Source: Paraflavitalea sp. CAU 1676 (GTDB lineage Bacteria > Bacteroidota > Bacteroidia > Chitinophagales > Chitinophagaceae). From it: a DNA stretch of 64,000 nucleotides. The notes under the pieces were generated by a model. It was not told the origin of the DNA, made no database searches, and saw only the letters and a program-made list of their open reading frames with translations. The stretch covers positions 434,001-498,000 of the forward strand of contig NZ_JARHUJ010000003.1 of the NCBI RefSeq assembly GCF_029223285.1. Reading direction: 5' to 3'. Shown piece by piece: positions 19,281 through 28,838 of this stretch. Within the stretch, counting starts at the first letter, position 1, and every line of letters starts with the position of its first letter. A program made the position numbers and the translations under genes.

Positions 19281-20309
19281 TTACTGTATTTGCAGCCACA
19301 TAATGGCATGCGCTTTTACCAGGTCCTCGTCCTTGTACACCGGGTCCTGGCGAACGATATCGTGGGGAACGATCTTACCCTCACAGATAGTGCCATGACG
19401 ATCGGCCTCCTGGCAGATGCTCATGACGAGGGTAGACCCATCAAATAGATCATACGTAGTGTTGCCGGTAGTGAGGCCCGCAGTGGGTTCTCCCATCAAC
19501 CTTACCTGTGGCATACCACGGAAGGCCAGTGCAAGGATCTCTCCCGAGCTGGAGGTTTTGGGGCCGGTAAGCACGATGATCTGCTGGCGCTGATCGTCGT
19601 GCAGCGTGATAGGATTGGTGACCTGGCACATGAAACTGCCGCCAAGCTTCGCCGCTCCATCTTCGTATTTGAAGGCTGTAGCCTTACCCTTGCGCACAAA
19701 ATAACCGCAGGTGGCATCTCCCAGCAGAGGGCCCATACCAGCCACCATGGGCCAGCAATTGCCGCCATTGTTCCTGCGCAGGTCAACGATCCACCGGGTG
19801 GCGCCACGGGCGGCCAGGTCGCCAATGAGCGATTGCAGGCTATCGGCAATGCGGGCGCAGATGGCTTTATCGGTGGTGCTGATGCGTGGAACTTCAATGT
19901 AGCCGATATTCCCGTCTTCCAAACTGGCCGAAAGCGGGCCCATCAGTTCGTGCAACGCAGGAGCACGTTGCAAACGGGCCGTATCGTTTTGATAAAGGGC
20001 GGCATGGCGGGCGGGCATTACGAAACTATGGGCTCCCTGTACCTGTTGCAGGCATTGATTGATGACCACATGGGCATCGCGTGCCGAAGTAGCGTCGGAT
20101 AGTTGTCCACGGGCATTGGCAATGAGCGAATCCCACGAAATATCTTTTTTAAATGGGTTGCGTTGAATATAGGTAAGCGCCTGTTCGAAGAGGTGCACGG
20201 CACTGTCCTGCCCCGAAAGCAGGCTGGTGGTCAAAGCGGCGGCGGTTTTGCCCGATTGGCCAAATCCAACTGTTGAAACCAATAAGAGGAAGATCAAAAG
20301 GCGCTGCAT
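19281..20309 (-). CDS. S41 family (C-terminal processing type) peptidase
   Basis: A 342-residue secreted protein with a signal peptide (LLIFLLLVSTVGFGQ). The catalytic core reads WIVDLRRNNGGNCWPM, IIVLTGPKTSSSGEILALAF and RLMGEPTAGLTTGN. The Ser in KTSSSGE is the expected nucleophile and the basic partner should follow about 25 residues later. No PDZ domain is apparent, making it a short S41 form. Its substrate is unknown. Confidence 0.85.
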   Translation of the reverse strand: MQRLLIFLLLVSTVGFGQSGKTAAALTTSLLSGQDSAVHLFEQALTYIQRNPFKKDISWDSLIANARGQLSDATSARDAHVVINQCLQQVQGAHSFVMPARHAALYQNDTARLQRAPALHELMGPLSASLEDGNIGYIEVPRISTTDKAICARIADSLQSLIGDLAARGATRWIVDLRRNNGGNCWPMVAGMGPLLGDATCGYFVRKGKATAFKYEDGAAKLGGSFMCQVTNPITLHDDQRQQIIVLTGPKTSSSGEILALAFRGMPQVRLMGEPTAGLTTGNTTYDLFDGSTLVMSICQEADRHGTICEGKIVPHDIVRQDPVYKDEDLVKAHAIMWLQIQ

Positions 20310-20390
20310 AAGTAAAAATAGGATGATCTAAAGCCCCGCACAAGCAAAACCCCTTACAGGATGCACGAAAACGGAAATTCCATAAATGAA

Positions 20391-20552
20391 TCAGTGTTTT
20401 ATTCCTTTCTTCTTCATTTCTTCCGCCAGTTTGGCCGGGATCGGCCTGCAGGAGCAATGTTGCTGGTGTTCGAGGTGCCATTTTACCCGCTGTTCAAAAC
20501 CGGCATTTTTCGGCATGGGATGTTTTTCGTGCCAGGCTTTGTTCATTTTCAT
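20391..20552 (-). CDS. Small conserved Cys/His-containing protein
   Basis: The start at 20552 or 20546 (MNKAWHEKHPMPKN) fits a widespread short bacterial family with the pattern MPKNA, then WHLEHQ, then CSCRPIP. The longer frame to 20675 adds non-family sequence. About 51-53 residues, with WHxEH and CxCR residues that look metal-binding. The function is unknown. Confidence 0.65.
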   Translation of the reverse strand: MKMNKAWHEKHPMPKNAGFEQRVKWHLEHQQHCSCRPIPAKLAEEMKKKGIKH

Positions 20553-20686
20553 GCAGATAAATGTAACATAAATAGGGCGTTTCCCGAAACCGGCAAACTG
20601 TTGCCCATATTCCACACAAAACACCAGGTGCAGGGAGTAAGTCGGCAGGGCAGGATTTTGGTAATCAATTATCAAAAAAACGGACT

Positions 20687-21424
20687 ATGCAAGAATATGA
20701 TGCTATGGAAAGCTGGATGGATGATCCGGTTTTGCCCAATATAAAAACGAATAATGTGATCAATGTGAGCTGGCCCGAGCGTTTGCTTTCTGCAACGACG
20801 GGCGTGGCCCTGATCGGTTCGGGCGTGCGGAATTTCACGAAACACCCGGTGCGCAGTTTTATGCAGAGTATGATTGGTGGATTCCTGTTGTACCGGGGCG
20901 CCTCCGGCAGTTGCCCGGCCTATGCGGCGATGGGAAAAACCAGGAACGTACACCGTACGCCGGCCATCAATGTGCGGGAAACGATTGTGGTCCGCAAACC
21001 GCGTCATGAGGTATATCGTTTCTGGCGTAACCTGGAAAACCTGCCGTCCTTTATGCATCACCTGGCCAGGGTGCGGGAAGTAGATCCGGTGCATTCACGC
21101 TGGGAAGCGATCGTACCGGCCAATCTGGGCCGTGTGCGGTGGAATGCCGAGATCGTGAAAGATGAATATGGCGTGTTGATCGGCTGGCAGTCGATCGCCG
21201 GTTCGGCCATTGAGAATGCCGGAAAGGTAGAATTCAGGGATGCAGATGACGGAACGGAAGTGCGGGTAACGATCACGTACCGGCCACCGGCAGGAGATAT
21301 CGGCGTTGTGCTGGCGAAGCTGCTCAACCCGGCCTTTGCACGTATTGTGGAGAAGGATATCCGTCAGTTCAAGGCATATATTGAAGGAATAACACCCGCC
21401 GAATTTGAGACGGCAGCACGATAG
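20687..21424 (+). CDS. DUF2892-SRPBCC fusion protein
   Basis: A 245-residue protein of two parts. Residues 25-75 (WPERLLSATTGVALIGSG, GGFLLYRGASGSCPAY) resemble the YgaP-like DUF2892 membrane domain. Residues 95-240 (ETIVVRKPRHEVYRFWRNLENLPSFM, ending DIRQFKAYIEG) are a SRPBCC/polyketide-cyclase-like ligand-binding fold. The combination is known as 'SRPBCC family protein' in many soil bacteria. The ligand is unknown. It starts near a divergent small gene and ends at a hairpin terminator. Confidence 0.85.
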   Translation: MQEYDAMESWMDDPVLPNIKTNNVINVSWPERLLSATTGVALIGSGVRNFTKHPVRSFMQSMIGGFLLYRGASGSCPAYAAMGKTRNVHRTPAINVRETIVVRKPRHEVYRFWRNLENLPSFMHHLARVREVDPVHSRWEAIVPANLGRVRWNAEIVKDEYGVLIGWQSIAGSAIENAGKVEFRDADDGTEVRVTITYRPPAGDIGVVLAKLLNPAFARIVEKDIRQFKAYIEGITPAEFETAAR

Positions 21425-21453
21425 TTTTTTACGATCAGTACCCTACCAACAAG

Positions 21454-21480
21454 AGCCGGTTGCCCTATGCGACCGGCTTT
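21454..21480 (+). terminator. Intrinsic terminator after the SRPBCC gene
   Basis: AGCCGGT (21454-21460) pairs with ACCGGCT (21472-21478), followed by TTTCACTTT. Confidence 0.6.
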
Positions 21481-21656
21481 CACTTTGTAAGGACAAGTTT
21501 ACGCAACGCAAAACACAACTTAGGCGGACAAAGCTACTCAGCGCAAAACACTCCACTATCCAGCAGAGAAACAAGCAATTTTTCCAGCCATATTCTTGTT
21601 CACAGCCGAAGTCGGCAAACAGCAAGAAGCGGGTGGGTGGCGACAGGCTGCTGTTT

Positions 21657-21664
21657 TATCTTTG
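21657..21664 (+). promoter_or_regulatory. -7 promoter element for the GNAT gene
   Basis: TATCTTTG is a perfect TAnnTTTG match. It places the transcript start near 21670, 16 bases before the ATG at 21686, and argues against the longer frame that begins at 21596. Confidence 0.55.
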
Positions 21665-21685
21665 CAGGAATATAAATCCATCCGC

Positions 21686-22192
21686 ATGTCTTCACTTACC
21701 TTGAATGATATCACTATCCGCACCACGCTGCAGCCCGGCGACATTGGTTATGTTGTTTACCTGCACGGGCACCTGTACAGCAGAGAATATAACTATGGAC
21801 TTTCGTTCGAAACATATGTAGCAGAGGGATTGGTGGAGTTTTACCGGCAATACGATGCAACGCGTGATCGTGTGTGGATCGCCGAACACAATGATAAGAT
21901 GATTGGCTTTTTGTTGCTGATGCATCGTGGAGAAGCTGCCCAGTTACGTTATTATGTGCTGGACCCGGCCTGCCGGGGTATCGGCCTGGGCAAAAAACTG
22001 ATGGGATTGTTTATGGAGTTTCTGCAAGAGGCTGGTTACACATCGGCTTACCTGTGGACGACCAACGAGCTCCCCGCTGCAGCTTCGCTGTACAAAAAGA
22101 ACGGTTTTGTATTGGTGGAGGAACGGCCAGCCACAGCACGGTTCGAAAAGAATGTAACCGAGCAAAAGTATGAGTGGAGGAGAGAGGCTTAA
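21686..22192 (+). CDS. GNAT family N-acetyltransferase
   Basis: 168 residues from the ATG at 21686. Motif A of the acetyl-CoA fold is seen as LDPACRGIGLGKKLMGLFMEFL, with the preceding strand MIGFLLLM and C-terminal ASLYKKNGFVLVEE. The acceptor substrate cannot be inferred. The start is supported by a TATCTTTG promoter element 22 bases upstream, since the earlier ATG at 21596 would lie before that promoter. Confidence 0.85.
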   Translation: MSSLTLNDITIRTTLQPGDIGYVVYLHGHLYSREYNYGLSFETYVAEGLVEFYRQYDATRDRVWIAEHNDKMIGFLLLMHRGEAAQLRYYVLDPACRGIGLGKKLMGLFMEFLQEAGYTSAYLWTTNELPAAASLYKKNGFVLVEERPATARFEKNVTEQKYEWRREA

Positions 22193-22276
22193 CGCGACTT
22201 TCTGCAACGCACTGTATCGTCTTAGAAATCCAAGGTCATGCATCCTTCGTTTATTGCTGTACCAAATTTTCAAACT

Positions 22277-22441
22277 ATGCCATCAAAAAACAAGATCAAA
22301 GAGAAGAAGATTGGTAATGCCATAATTTCGGATAAGGTTAGGGACTACGGGAACGATCCTTACTTTGTAAAGAAGACCAGGGAATCGAAAGAATTCCTCA
22401 AAAAGCACGGCTTCCCCAAAGAACTTCTTGAAAAGCGCTAA
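22277..22441 (+). CDS. Small conserved Lys-rich protein
   Basis: 54 residues from the ATG at 22277 (MPSKNKIKEKKIGNAII). The product is very basic and hydrophilic, ending KELLEKR. I know of no function. It is bracketed by the GNAT gene and a strong hairpin terminator at 22464-22494, so it is transcribed as a separate unit. A longer frame from 22238 adds a 13-residue hydrophobic start with no support. Confidence 0.5.
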   Translation: MPSKNKIKEKKIGNAIISDKVRDYGNDPYFVKKTRESKEFLKKHGFPKELLEKR

Positions 22442-22463
22442 AACGAATTGTCTTAATTCATAG

Positions 22464-22494
22464 ACCCACATAGTCCCCTATGTGGGTTATTTTA
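22464..22494 (+). terminator. Intrinsic terminator
   Basis: ACCCACATAG (22464-22473) pairs with CTATGTGGGT (22478-22487) around a 4-base loop, followed by TATTTTAT. Confidence 0.8.
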
Positions 22495-22602
22495 TGGCTT
22501 TCCACCTCCAAAAGCGCCATCGCTTCCAAGTAAAACTAACAATCGTTATCTTTACCGGATTGAAATCTATTCCTTACTCAAAATCCATTAAAGATCAGCT
22601 AT

Positions 22603-23784
22603 ATGAACAAACGTGAGGTTTACATCATCTCTGCCGTCCGCACCCCGCTCGGAAGTTTCGGAGGATCCCTTAAAGAATTCAGTGCCACCCAATTAGGCGC
22701 TATCGCCATCAAAGGAGCCGTAGCAAAAGCCGGCATTAAGCCCGAACAGGTCCAGGATGTATTAATGGGATGCGTTATCCAGGCCAACCTCGGACAAGCG
22801 CCCGCCCGCCAGGCCGCCAAATTTGCCGGCCTCCCCAATGAAGTGAACTGCACCACCGTCAATAAAGTTTGCGCCAGCGGCATGAAAGCCATCGCGCAAG
22901 CTGCCCAAAGCATTGCCCTGGGTGATGCCGATATCGTCGTAGCCGGCGGTATGGAAAGCATGAGCAATGTGCCCTTTTATGTAGACCAGCTGCGCTGGGG
23001 CAATAAATACGGCAACACGGCACTCGTAGACGGACTGGCTAAAGACGGTCTCACCGATGTATACGATGGCAAAGCGATGGGTAACGCGGCAGAACTTTGC
23101 GCCAAAGAATGTGGCATCAGCCGGGAAGACCAGGACGCATTCGCCGTTGAAAGCTATAAGCGCAGTCAGGCCGCCTGGGCTGCCGGTAAGTTCAACGACG
23201 AGATCGTACCCGTTTCGATTCCCCAACGCAAGGGCGATCCCATTCAGTTTGCCAAAGACGAAGAACCGTTCAATGTAAAGTTTGATAAGATACCCGAGCT
23301 GAAACCTGCCTTCCAGAAAGACGGAACGGTAACAGCCGCCAATGCCTCTACCATGAACGATGGCGCCGCAGCACTCGTACTCATGAGCAAAGCGAAGGCC
23401 GATGAACTTGGTTTGAAGCCCATCGCGAAAGTGATCTCTTATGCAGATGCAGAACAAGCGCCTGAATGGTTCACCACCACGCCAGCCATTGCATTGCCCA
23501 AAGCCGTTGCCAAGGCCGGCTTATCACTCGATCAAATCGACTACTTCGAACTGAATGAGGCATTCTCCGTGGTGGGCATCGAAAATACGCGCCGCATGAA
23601 ACTCGATCCCACGAAAGTGAATGTACACGGCGGCGCGGTGAGTATCGGCCACCCCCTGGGCGCCAGCGGTGCGCGCATCATCGTTACGCTCATCAACATA
23701 CTCAAACAAAACAACGCCAAATACGGAGCCGCAGGCATCTGTAATGGCGGAGGAGGAGCCAGCGCCATGGTGATCAGTCTATGA
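22603..23784 (+). CDS. Acetyl-CoA C-acetyltransferase (thiolase)
   Basis: A 393-residue thiolase for condensation or cleavage of acetoacetyl-CoA. The nucleophile Cys90 is in [11 protein letters not shown], the His in [11 protein letters not shown] (about residue 349) and the second Cys in [11 protein letters not shown] (about 379) are all intact. The length is typical of the biosynthetic/degradative thiolase II group. The following acetyltransferase gene overlaps it by four bases (ATGA), so the two are translationally coupled. Confidence 0.96.
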   Translation: MNKREVYIISAVRTPLGSFGGSLKEFSATQLGAIAIKGAVAKAGIKPEQVQDVLMGCVIQANLGQAPARQAAKFAGLPNEVNCTTVNKVCASGMKAIAQAAQSIALGDADIVVAGGMESMSNVPFYVDQLRWGNKYGNTALVDGLAKDGLTDVYDGKAMGNAAELCAKECGISREDQDAFAVESYKRSQAAWAAGKFNDEIVPVSIPQRKGDPIQFAKDEEPFNVKFDKIPELKPAFQKDGTVTAANASTMNDGAAALVLMSKAKADELGLKPIAKVISYADAEQAPEWFTTTPAIALPKAVAKAGLSLDQIDYFELNEAFSVVGIENTRRMKLDPTKVNVHGGAVSIGHPLGASGARIIVTLINILKQNNAKYGAAGICNGGGGASAMVISL

Positions 23785-24305
23785 GTACCGTCACCATCCG
23801 GCTGGCAGATGTTTCCGAAGCAGGGCTGATTGCTGACCTCAGCAGGCAGACCTTCTACGACACCTTTGCCGAATACAATACCCCGGAGAATATGGACAAG
23901 TTCATGCAGGAGCAGTTCTCCAGAGAAAAGCTCATGGCCGAACTATATGATCCTAACAGTATATTCTTATTGGCATGGGTGGATGGCGAACCAGCGGGCT
24001 ACGCCCGGCTGCGGGAAGCCTCCAATCCAACAGAACTGGGCGATCTTGCTTCGATCGAGATCGCCCGGATCTATGCCCATAGTAAGGTCATCGGAAGGGG
24101 AGTAGGCAGTGCTTTAATGGAACATTGCATCGATGTGGCCCGCAGAATGAACAAAGCCCTGATCTGGCTCGGCGTTTGGGAGCACAACGGTCGAGCCATC
24201 GCCTTCTACGAGAAATGGGGTTTCACAAAATTCGGTGAACATATATTCGCACTTGGCGATGATCCACAGACGGATTGGTTGATGAAGAAAGAACTGCTAC
24301 CATGA
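23781..24305 (+). CDS. GNAT family N-acetyltransferase
   Basis: A 174-residue acetyltransferase. Motif A reads IEIARIYAHSKVIGRGVGSALMEHC and the C terminus has NGRAIAFYEKWGFTKFG, the RimI/PhnO-like layout. The start ATG overlaps the thiolase stop (ATGA), indicating one transcript. The acceptor is unknown. Confidence 0.9.
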   Translation: MSTVTIRLADVSEAGLIADLSRQTFYDTFAEYNTPENMDKFMQEQFSREKLMAELYDPNSIFLLAWVDGEPAGYARLREASNPTELGDLASIEIARIYAHSKVIGRGVGSALMEHCIDVARRMNKALIWLGVWEHNGRAIAFYEKWGFTKFGEHIFALGDDPQTDWLMKKELLP

Positions 24306-24388
24306 TCGCACAACTTTAGTAGCTGGCCTACTGACGATGCGAATGCAGCTACAACAATCATAGCTTCCGGCGTGCCGCAAAAAGGCAC

Positions 24389-25810
24389 CTATTTACCTTG
24401 CTCAAAATAATCGTACGTATTCACCTTACCAGTCGCCAGGTCGATACACAACAACAGGTTAGCCTGTGTGCCCGACAGTTCCGGGTTGTTCATACCTACC
24501 ACAAACAGTTGCCTGCCCGTATACAACCAGTCGATAAAGGAACCAAGCTGCGTTTCCACCGTCCATTGCACTTTACCATCTGTCCCCAGACGGGATAACC
24601 TGATCTTACCATCCTGCCCAATCTTGTCTTTATAGACCACTAACAATCCATCGGGGTTAGTGAGCCTGATCGGTATGGCCGTGTACTTATCCAGCAAAAA
24701 GCCACCATCGAGAAAGAAATCACCGGCGCCAGTCAACGCAGCATTCTCCTTTTCAAACACCAGGTCGCCATTGCGTCCCGGCGTCCACGATCCTACATAG
24801 AATTGCCGGCGAGCCGTTTCTTGATATACTGCCTGCCAGCTAACCCGGTTATACAGTTTACCAATCTCTTCCTTCGACAACATGCCAAACCACCTGCCTG
24901 CCAGCGTATCCTGGTTCGATTTCGTTTGACCGTATGATGGATTCAGCCTCGACAGCCATTCAATCGCAGAGTGACGCTGCCGCATATTAGATTCGCGCGT
25001 TCGCAGAGCTGCTTCCAGGTTCTGTAAACTATCCCGCTCCTGGTATAGCACCTTTTGACGCGCAGTAAAATCTTCCCGCACGCGGCTATACTGCTTTTGA
25101 GTGATCTTCCCCTGTGCCAATAATTTGCCGGGGTATTCGTTACGAAACATCGAATCCTGCTTAGCCCGGTTGATCGCCTGTAGCTTTTCGATCGCGGCTT
25201 GCTCTTCATCGAGTGGGTCCTTCTCAGGATCATACTCACTGGCAGTGATGGCTAAGGTGGAGGTATTCAATTTCCATTTGGTACCGTCGCTTGCCGTAAA
25301 ATAGACCTGCCTGTCATCCGGATTAAACATATAAAACCTGCGTTCTGCCGGAAATAAGCCCTTCAGCGAAGGATGCTTGTCTTCCAGAAGAGCAATATCA
25401 GCCTTCTTCTCCAGGGTGAACGGATCGAAAGCCATGAGCTCACCCACAAAGACCCAGGCCAACTCATTCGAACCACCCAACATTTCTACCGGGTGATACT
25501 TGATATCGCTATGGTCTTTGATCTCTTTATCCTGAATCCGTGCACCGCTAACGGCATCGTTCTGCTGAACCAGGTAGCGGGCGCTTATTGATTTGCTGAC
25601 GAAGCCACCACGGCGCGAGTAATTGGTCGTTTTGTCATATTCCACCAGGCTAAACAGCACAGCCTTGCCTTCCTTTTCAAAATACAATACCGGAGCAAGT
25701 GCAAAACGTTCGTCGTATTGCGAAAGGCAGCTTCGCAGTAACATGATAAAACCCACGACCAGCAATCCGATGAACAGGAAACCGCCGACAAAGGCACTTT
25801 TGATCCGCAT
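24389..25810 (-). CDS. Membrane-anchored protein with repeated beta segments
   Basis: I do not recognise this 473-residue protein with confidence. A single N-terminal membrane anchor (FVGGFLFIGLLVVGFIMLL, residues 8-26) is followed by a large periplasmic part with beta-propeller-like repeats (AWVFVGELMAFDPFTLEKKADI, VYFTASDGTKWKLNTS, LLVVYKDKIGQDGKIRLSRLG) and a central coiled-coil-like region (about 200-275). It resembles PQQ/WD-type measured-value proteins, but no definite family is claimed. Confidence 0.55.
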   Translation of the reverse strand: MRIKSAFVGGFLFIGLLVVGFIMLLRSCLSQYDERFALAPVLYFEKEGKAVLFSLVEYDKTTNYSRRGGFVSKSISARYLVQQNDAVSGARIQDKEIKDHSDIKYHPVEMLGGSNELAWVFVGELMAFDPFTLEKKADIALLEDKHPSLKGLFPAERRFYMFNPDDRQVYFTASDGTKWKLNTSTLAITASEYDPEKDPLDEEQAAIEKLQAINRAKQDSMFRNEYPGKLLAQGKITQKQYSRVREDFTARQKVLYQERDSLQNLEAALRTRESNMRQRHSAIEWLSRLNPSYGQTKSNQDTLAGRWFGMLSKEEIGKLYNRVSWQAVYQETARRQFYVGSWTPGRNGDLVFEKENAALTGAGDFFLDGGFLLDKYTAIPIRLTNPDGLLVVYKDKIGQDGKIRLSRLGTDGKVQWTVETQLGSFIDWLYTGRQLFVVGMNNPELSGTQANLLLCIDLATGKVNTYDYFEQGK

Positions 25811-26073
25811 GGATAAAATTTGTACTAAAGTAAGGGGCTATCCTATTTCAAACAAACCCGATCTATCGAAACGCCCTTCCTCAACGGTCCAAACGTGGCC
25901 AATTTCAAACAAAGCAAAGCACGCCAACCGATACGCTGTTACCCGGAGCGCCGGCGGCGTACTTTGCTACATCATCAACGTACGGATCAAAACGAGCCAG
26001 AAACTATGAAATAAGTGGGGCGCCACTACCTGGGGAGTCCTCTGATCATACGCAACGGGGCGCCCCACCAATC

Positions 26074-26457
26074 CTATTCAAGAACCGACTCTTCCTCCAC
26101 CGGTTCGTCGGCATCATTGGTCACGGCACGGCCCAATAACAGCACCTCATTCACCAGCACTTCAGTGGCGTATCGCTTGATGCCATCCTTATCGACATAA
26201 GTCCTGTTCACCAGTTTGCCTTCCACCGCAATCTCTTTTCCTTTGCTCAGGTATTTCTCTGCCAACTCCGCCACCTTGCCCCAGCCCACCAGGTGGTGCC
26301 ACTGCGTTTCCGTCACCTTTTCACCCTGCAGGTTGCGATAGGTTTCATTGGTGGCCAAAGAAAAGCGCGCCCATTTTCTACCCTTTTCAGTAAGCCTTAC
26401 ATCAGGTGCATTACCCAGGTGACCGATCAGCTGAACTTTGTTCTTAAGTGCGTACAT
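26074..26457 (-). CDS. ssb: Single-stranded DNA-binding protein
   Basis: 127 residues from the start at 26457 (MYALKNKVQLIGHLGNAPDVRL); an ATG at 26466 would add three residues. The OB-fold core is clear: FSLATNETYRN, TQWHHLVGWGKVAELAEKYL, GKEIAVEGKLVNRTYVDKDGIKRYATEVL. The acidic C-terminal tip is DDADEPVEEESVLE-like rather than the classical DDIPF, as is common in Bacteroidota secondary SSBs. The divergent gene at 26656 and the operator-like palindrome lie just upstream. Confidence 0.94.
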   Translation of the reverse strand: MYALKNKVQLIGHLGNAPDVRLTEKGRKWARFSLATNETYRNLQGEKVTETQWHHLVGWGKVAELAEKYLSKGKEIAVEGKLVNRTYVDKDGIKRYATEVLVNEVLLLGRAVTNDADEPVEEESVLE

Positions 26458-26550
26458 AATTGACATGTTTTATAGATGAAAGATTGTATTTCAGGAGCCG
26501 GACCATCATCGCCGCAGCTCCATCACAAAATTGCACCTAGCAGCAATCCG

Positions 26551-26617
26551 TAGTCGGTTAATAGTCGTTTATAGTCGGATGTAAGTGTTTGTAAACGTTT
26601 GTAAGCGCTTACAAACG
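26551..26617. promoter_or_regulatory. Operator-like cluster: three TAGTCG repeats and a 22-bp perfect palindrome
   Basis: TAGTCG occurs at 26551, 26562 and 26572, about one helical turn apart. The 22 bases at 26596-26617 form a perfect palindrome centred on TAAGCGCTTA, with CGTTTG and CAAACG arms. It lies in the divergent gap between ssb (minus) and the zinc-finger gene (plus) and is likely a regulatory-protein binding site. The bound protein is unknown. Confidence 0.6.
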
Positions 26618-26655
26618 GATAATCCAATATCCATTCAGCGATTAAACCATTAAGA

Positions 26656-27039
26656 ATGAATCAGGAAAGCAGGAACTGCCTCGCTTGTGGAAAAAACATC
26701 AAAGGAAGGATCGATAAGAAGTTTTGCGATGACTATTGCCGCAATCAATACAACAACCAGTTGAATAGCGATACCGTCAACTACGTACGCAACGTCAACA
26801 ATATCCTTCGCCGCAACCGGCGCATCCTCGAAGCCACCATGGAAGGCGTGGAAAAAGCAACCGTTCGCTCCAAATCAGAACTCGCCAAAAAAGGTTACCG
26901 CTTCGATTACTTCACCAGCCTCTTTACCAATAAAGACAAAGAAACCTACTACTACTGTTACGAATATGGAATAAGGGAAGTAGAGCACGACAAGTGCATC
27001 ATTGTGCGAAAGACACAAAAGCTGGCGGCAGCAAAGTAA
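26656..27039 (+). CDS. Zinc-finger-like conserved protein
   Basis: A 127-residue protein beginning with a CxxC zinc-ribbon-like pair (CLACG, residues 8-12) and a second pair in FCDDYCRNQYN (residues 24-34). The rest (NNILRRNRRILEATMEGVEKATV, YYYCYEYGIREVEHDKCIIV) is typical of a Bacteroidota conserved protein of unknown function. It probably binds DNA or RNA through the ribbon. A 22-bp palindrome lies about 40 bases upstream. Confidence 0.7.
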   Translation: MNQESRNCLACGKNIKGRIDKKFCDDYCRNQYNNQLNSDTVNYVRNVNNILRRNRRILEATMEGVEKATVRSKSELAKKGYRFDYFTSLFTNKDKETYYYCYEYGIREVEHDKCIIVRKTQKLAAAK

Positions 27040-27051
27040 TTAACAGGCCGC

Positions 27052-28074
27052 TCAGGATAGCTGCCCTTTGCGCACCTCCCGGGGAGTGGCAGCGGTCCAG
27101 GACTTAAAAGCCTTCCGGAAGGCTGTCGGGTCAGAATAACCCAGTATCTCGGAAATATCGGAGAGCTTAATGGCCGGATTTTTCATTAGGTGAAGCGCGA
27201 TATCTTTCCGCACTTCTCCGGCAATGTCGCGAAACCCCGTCTTTTCCTGCAACAATTTACGTTGCAATAAACGGGGAGTAATGTGTAAAGCGGCGGCAGC
27301 TTCCTCGATGGTGGGAATTCGGCCTTTAAACTGCATAAATAATAATTGCTTAAGGTTCTCGGCCATGCTCTGCGTTTCCTGCAAGGCAACTTTCTCGGCA
27401 ACGATAGCATTGAAAATTCCGAACATCGATTGGTCGCTGGTCAAAAGCGGACTCGATATGTCTTCTTTGGAAAGGATAATACTGTTGGATTCCTTGTTGA
27501 ACACCACGTCGCAACCCAGCACCCGTCGGTATTCTTCCACATCGCGCTTCGCACTGGTCAATTCAACCCGGATCGGAACGATCTTTTTGCCCGATAAAGT
27601 ATTGATCGTATTGATGACGGCAGCAATCAGAAATTCATTGGCATGCCGCGCAGGTTCGGGATGCTTCAACACCCACATTTTGTTCTGGTCGATCTCTAAT
27701 ACAGCAACATCCTTGACCAGGTACCTGTATTGAACCATCGGCGAAGCCAGGCGGCCATAGCGCTGCAGCAATTCAAGCCCCTGATCGATATCCTTACTGC
27801 TTTGAATGAGAAACCCAACCATGCCATGCAATAGCTTGGGTACACCGGCACCAATATGGAGGCCTATCAAAGGATCACCCGATAGTTTCAGCAGCGGCAC
27901 CCAGATCAAGGCAGCTTTTTCCCATTCCACCATATTTTCCGAATCATTCACGTCCGCCGGGTCGATGCCCGACATCTCACAGAGTGTATCGAAGGCTGTT
28001 CCCAGCGAGGTCGCCGTTTGAAATACCGTTCGAATAGCTGTAGCCTGTAATCCCATTGGCGTAAAATATATCAT
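27052..28074 (-). CDS. AraC family transcriptional regulator
   Basis: A 340-residue regulator. The N-terminal part (MGLQATAIRTVFQTATSLG, LIGLHIGAGVPKLLHGMVGFLI) is an Arabinose_bd-like sensing domain, and the C-terminal AraC HTH reads AAAALHITPRLLQRKLLQEKTGF and LSDISEILGYSDPTAFRKAFKSW. Met7 may be the true start. The gene stands apart, divergent from the membrane protein at 28152, which is its most likely neighbour target. The inducer is unknown. Confidence 0.9.
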   Translation of the reverse strand: MIYFTPMGLQATAIRTVFQTATSLGTAFDTLCEMSGIDPADVNDSENMVEWEKAALIWVPLLKLSGDPLIGLHIGAGVPKLLHGMVGFLIQSSKDIDQGLELLQRYGRLASPMVQYRYLVKDVAVLEIDQNKMWVLKHPEPARHANEFLIAAVINTINTLSGKKIVPIRVELTSAKRDVEEYRRVLGCDVVFNKESNSIILSKEDISSPLLTSDQSMFGIFNAIVAEKVALQETQSMAENLKQLLFMQFKGRIPTIEEAAAALHITPRLLQRKLLQEKTGFRDIAGEVRKDIALHLMKNPAIKLSDISEILGYSDPTAFRKAFKSWTAATPREVRKGQLS

Positions 28075-28151
28075 TTTAGGCAGAAACTATCCCTTTTCCC
28101 AACGCAAAAAGGGGAGTGCTTTGCATAGTCAATTTTACAAACAAAACAACC

Positions 28152-28760
28152 ATGAAAGATATATTCCTGAACAGATGGGTATCCGGCAATTTAACCGCCT
28201 ACATTGTTGGCCTCGGCCTTTTTCACCCGCTGATTGCCCACGGATTTACCGGCAACCACGACAAGTTATTAACGATGCCGCAATTGATCATGCACACGTT
28301 CTCCCTGGTATTATTCGTACTCCTCATAATACGCTCGCAAATCGGCATGTATCAACTGGTTGGCGATCCGGTCAACTTTAAGTGGTGGCCCTTGCTGCTG
28401 ATCAGTCCGCTCGCCTTCTGGCTCGGTTATTATACCTTATACATTCCCTTCGATATCCTGTTCCTGTTTCTCTCAATCGGAGTCATCACGGCCAGGCAGT
28501 TTCGCGACTATGTAAAATTCCCAACAAAGTGGATACGGCAGTGCATCGCCATCCATTTCCTGGCGGCATTAACCGGCATTATCGCCGGCCTTGGTGCGTA
28601 CCTCCTGTTTTATAAGGGAATGCCGGATCTGATCCGCGATATCGCCACCTGGCTCACCATTAGCATACCGTCTTCCCTTGTCATCGCGTATCTCCTCAAA
28701 CGATGCCTCAAAGAACAGATCCTGATGCCCGCCGAACAGCTTATTCTCCTGGAAGATTAG
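28152..28760 (+). CDS. Multi-pass membrane protein
   Basis: 202 residues from the ATG at 28152 (MKDIFLNRWVSGNLTAYI). Five or six hydrophobic segments are visible (for example HTFSLVLFVLLIIRSQIG, LLLISPLAFWLGYYTLYIPF and AALTGIIAGLGAYLLFY). I do not recognise the family. It is divergent from the AraC regulator, which suggests that regulator may control it. This is inference only. Confidence 0.6.
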   Translation: MKDIFLNRWVSGNLTAYIVGLGLFHPLIAHGFTGNHDKLLTMPQLIMHTFSLVLFVLLIIRSQIGMYQLVGDPVNFKWWPLLLISPLAFWLGYYTLYIPFDILFLFLSIGVITARQFRDYVKFPTKWIRQCIAIHFLAALTGIIAGLGAYLLFYKGMPDLIRDIATWLTISIPSSLVIAYLLKRCLKEQILMPAEQLILLED

Positions 28761-28838
28761 CCAATCAATTCAAGCCTGAATGTTACCCATCAACGCCCAA
28801 TCAACGATTAATAAAGCACTAAAAATTATCGTACGGCC

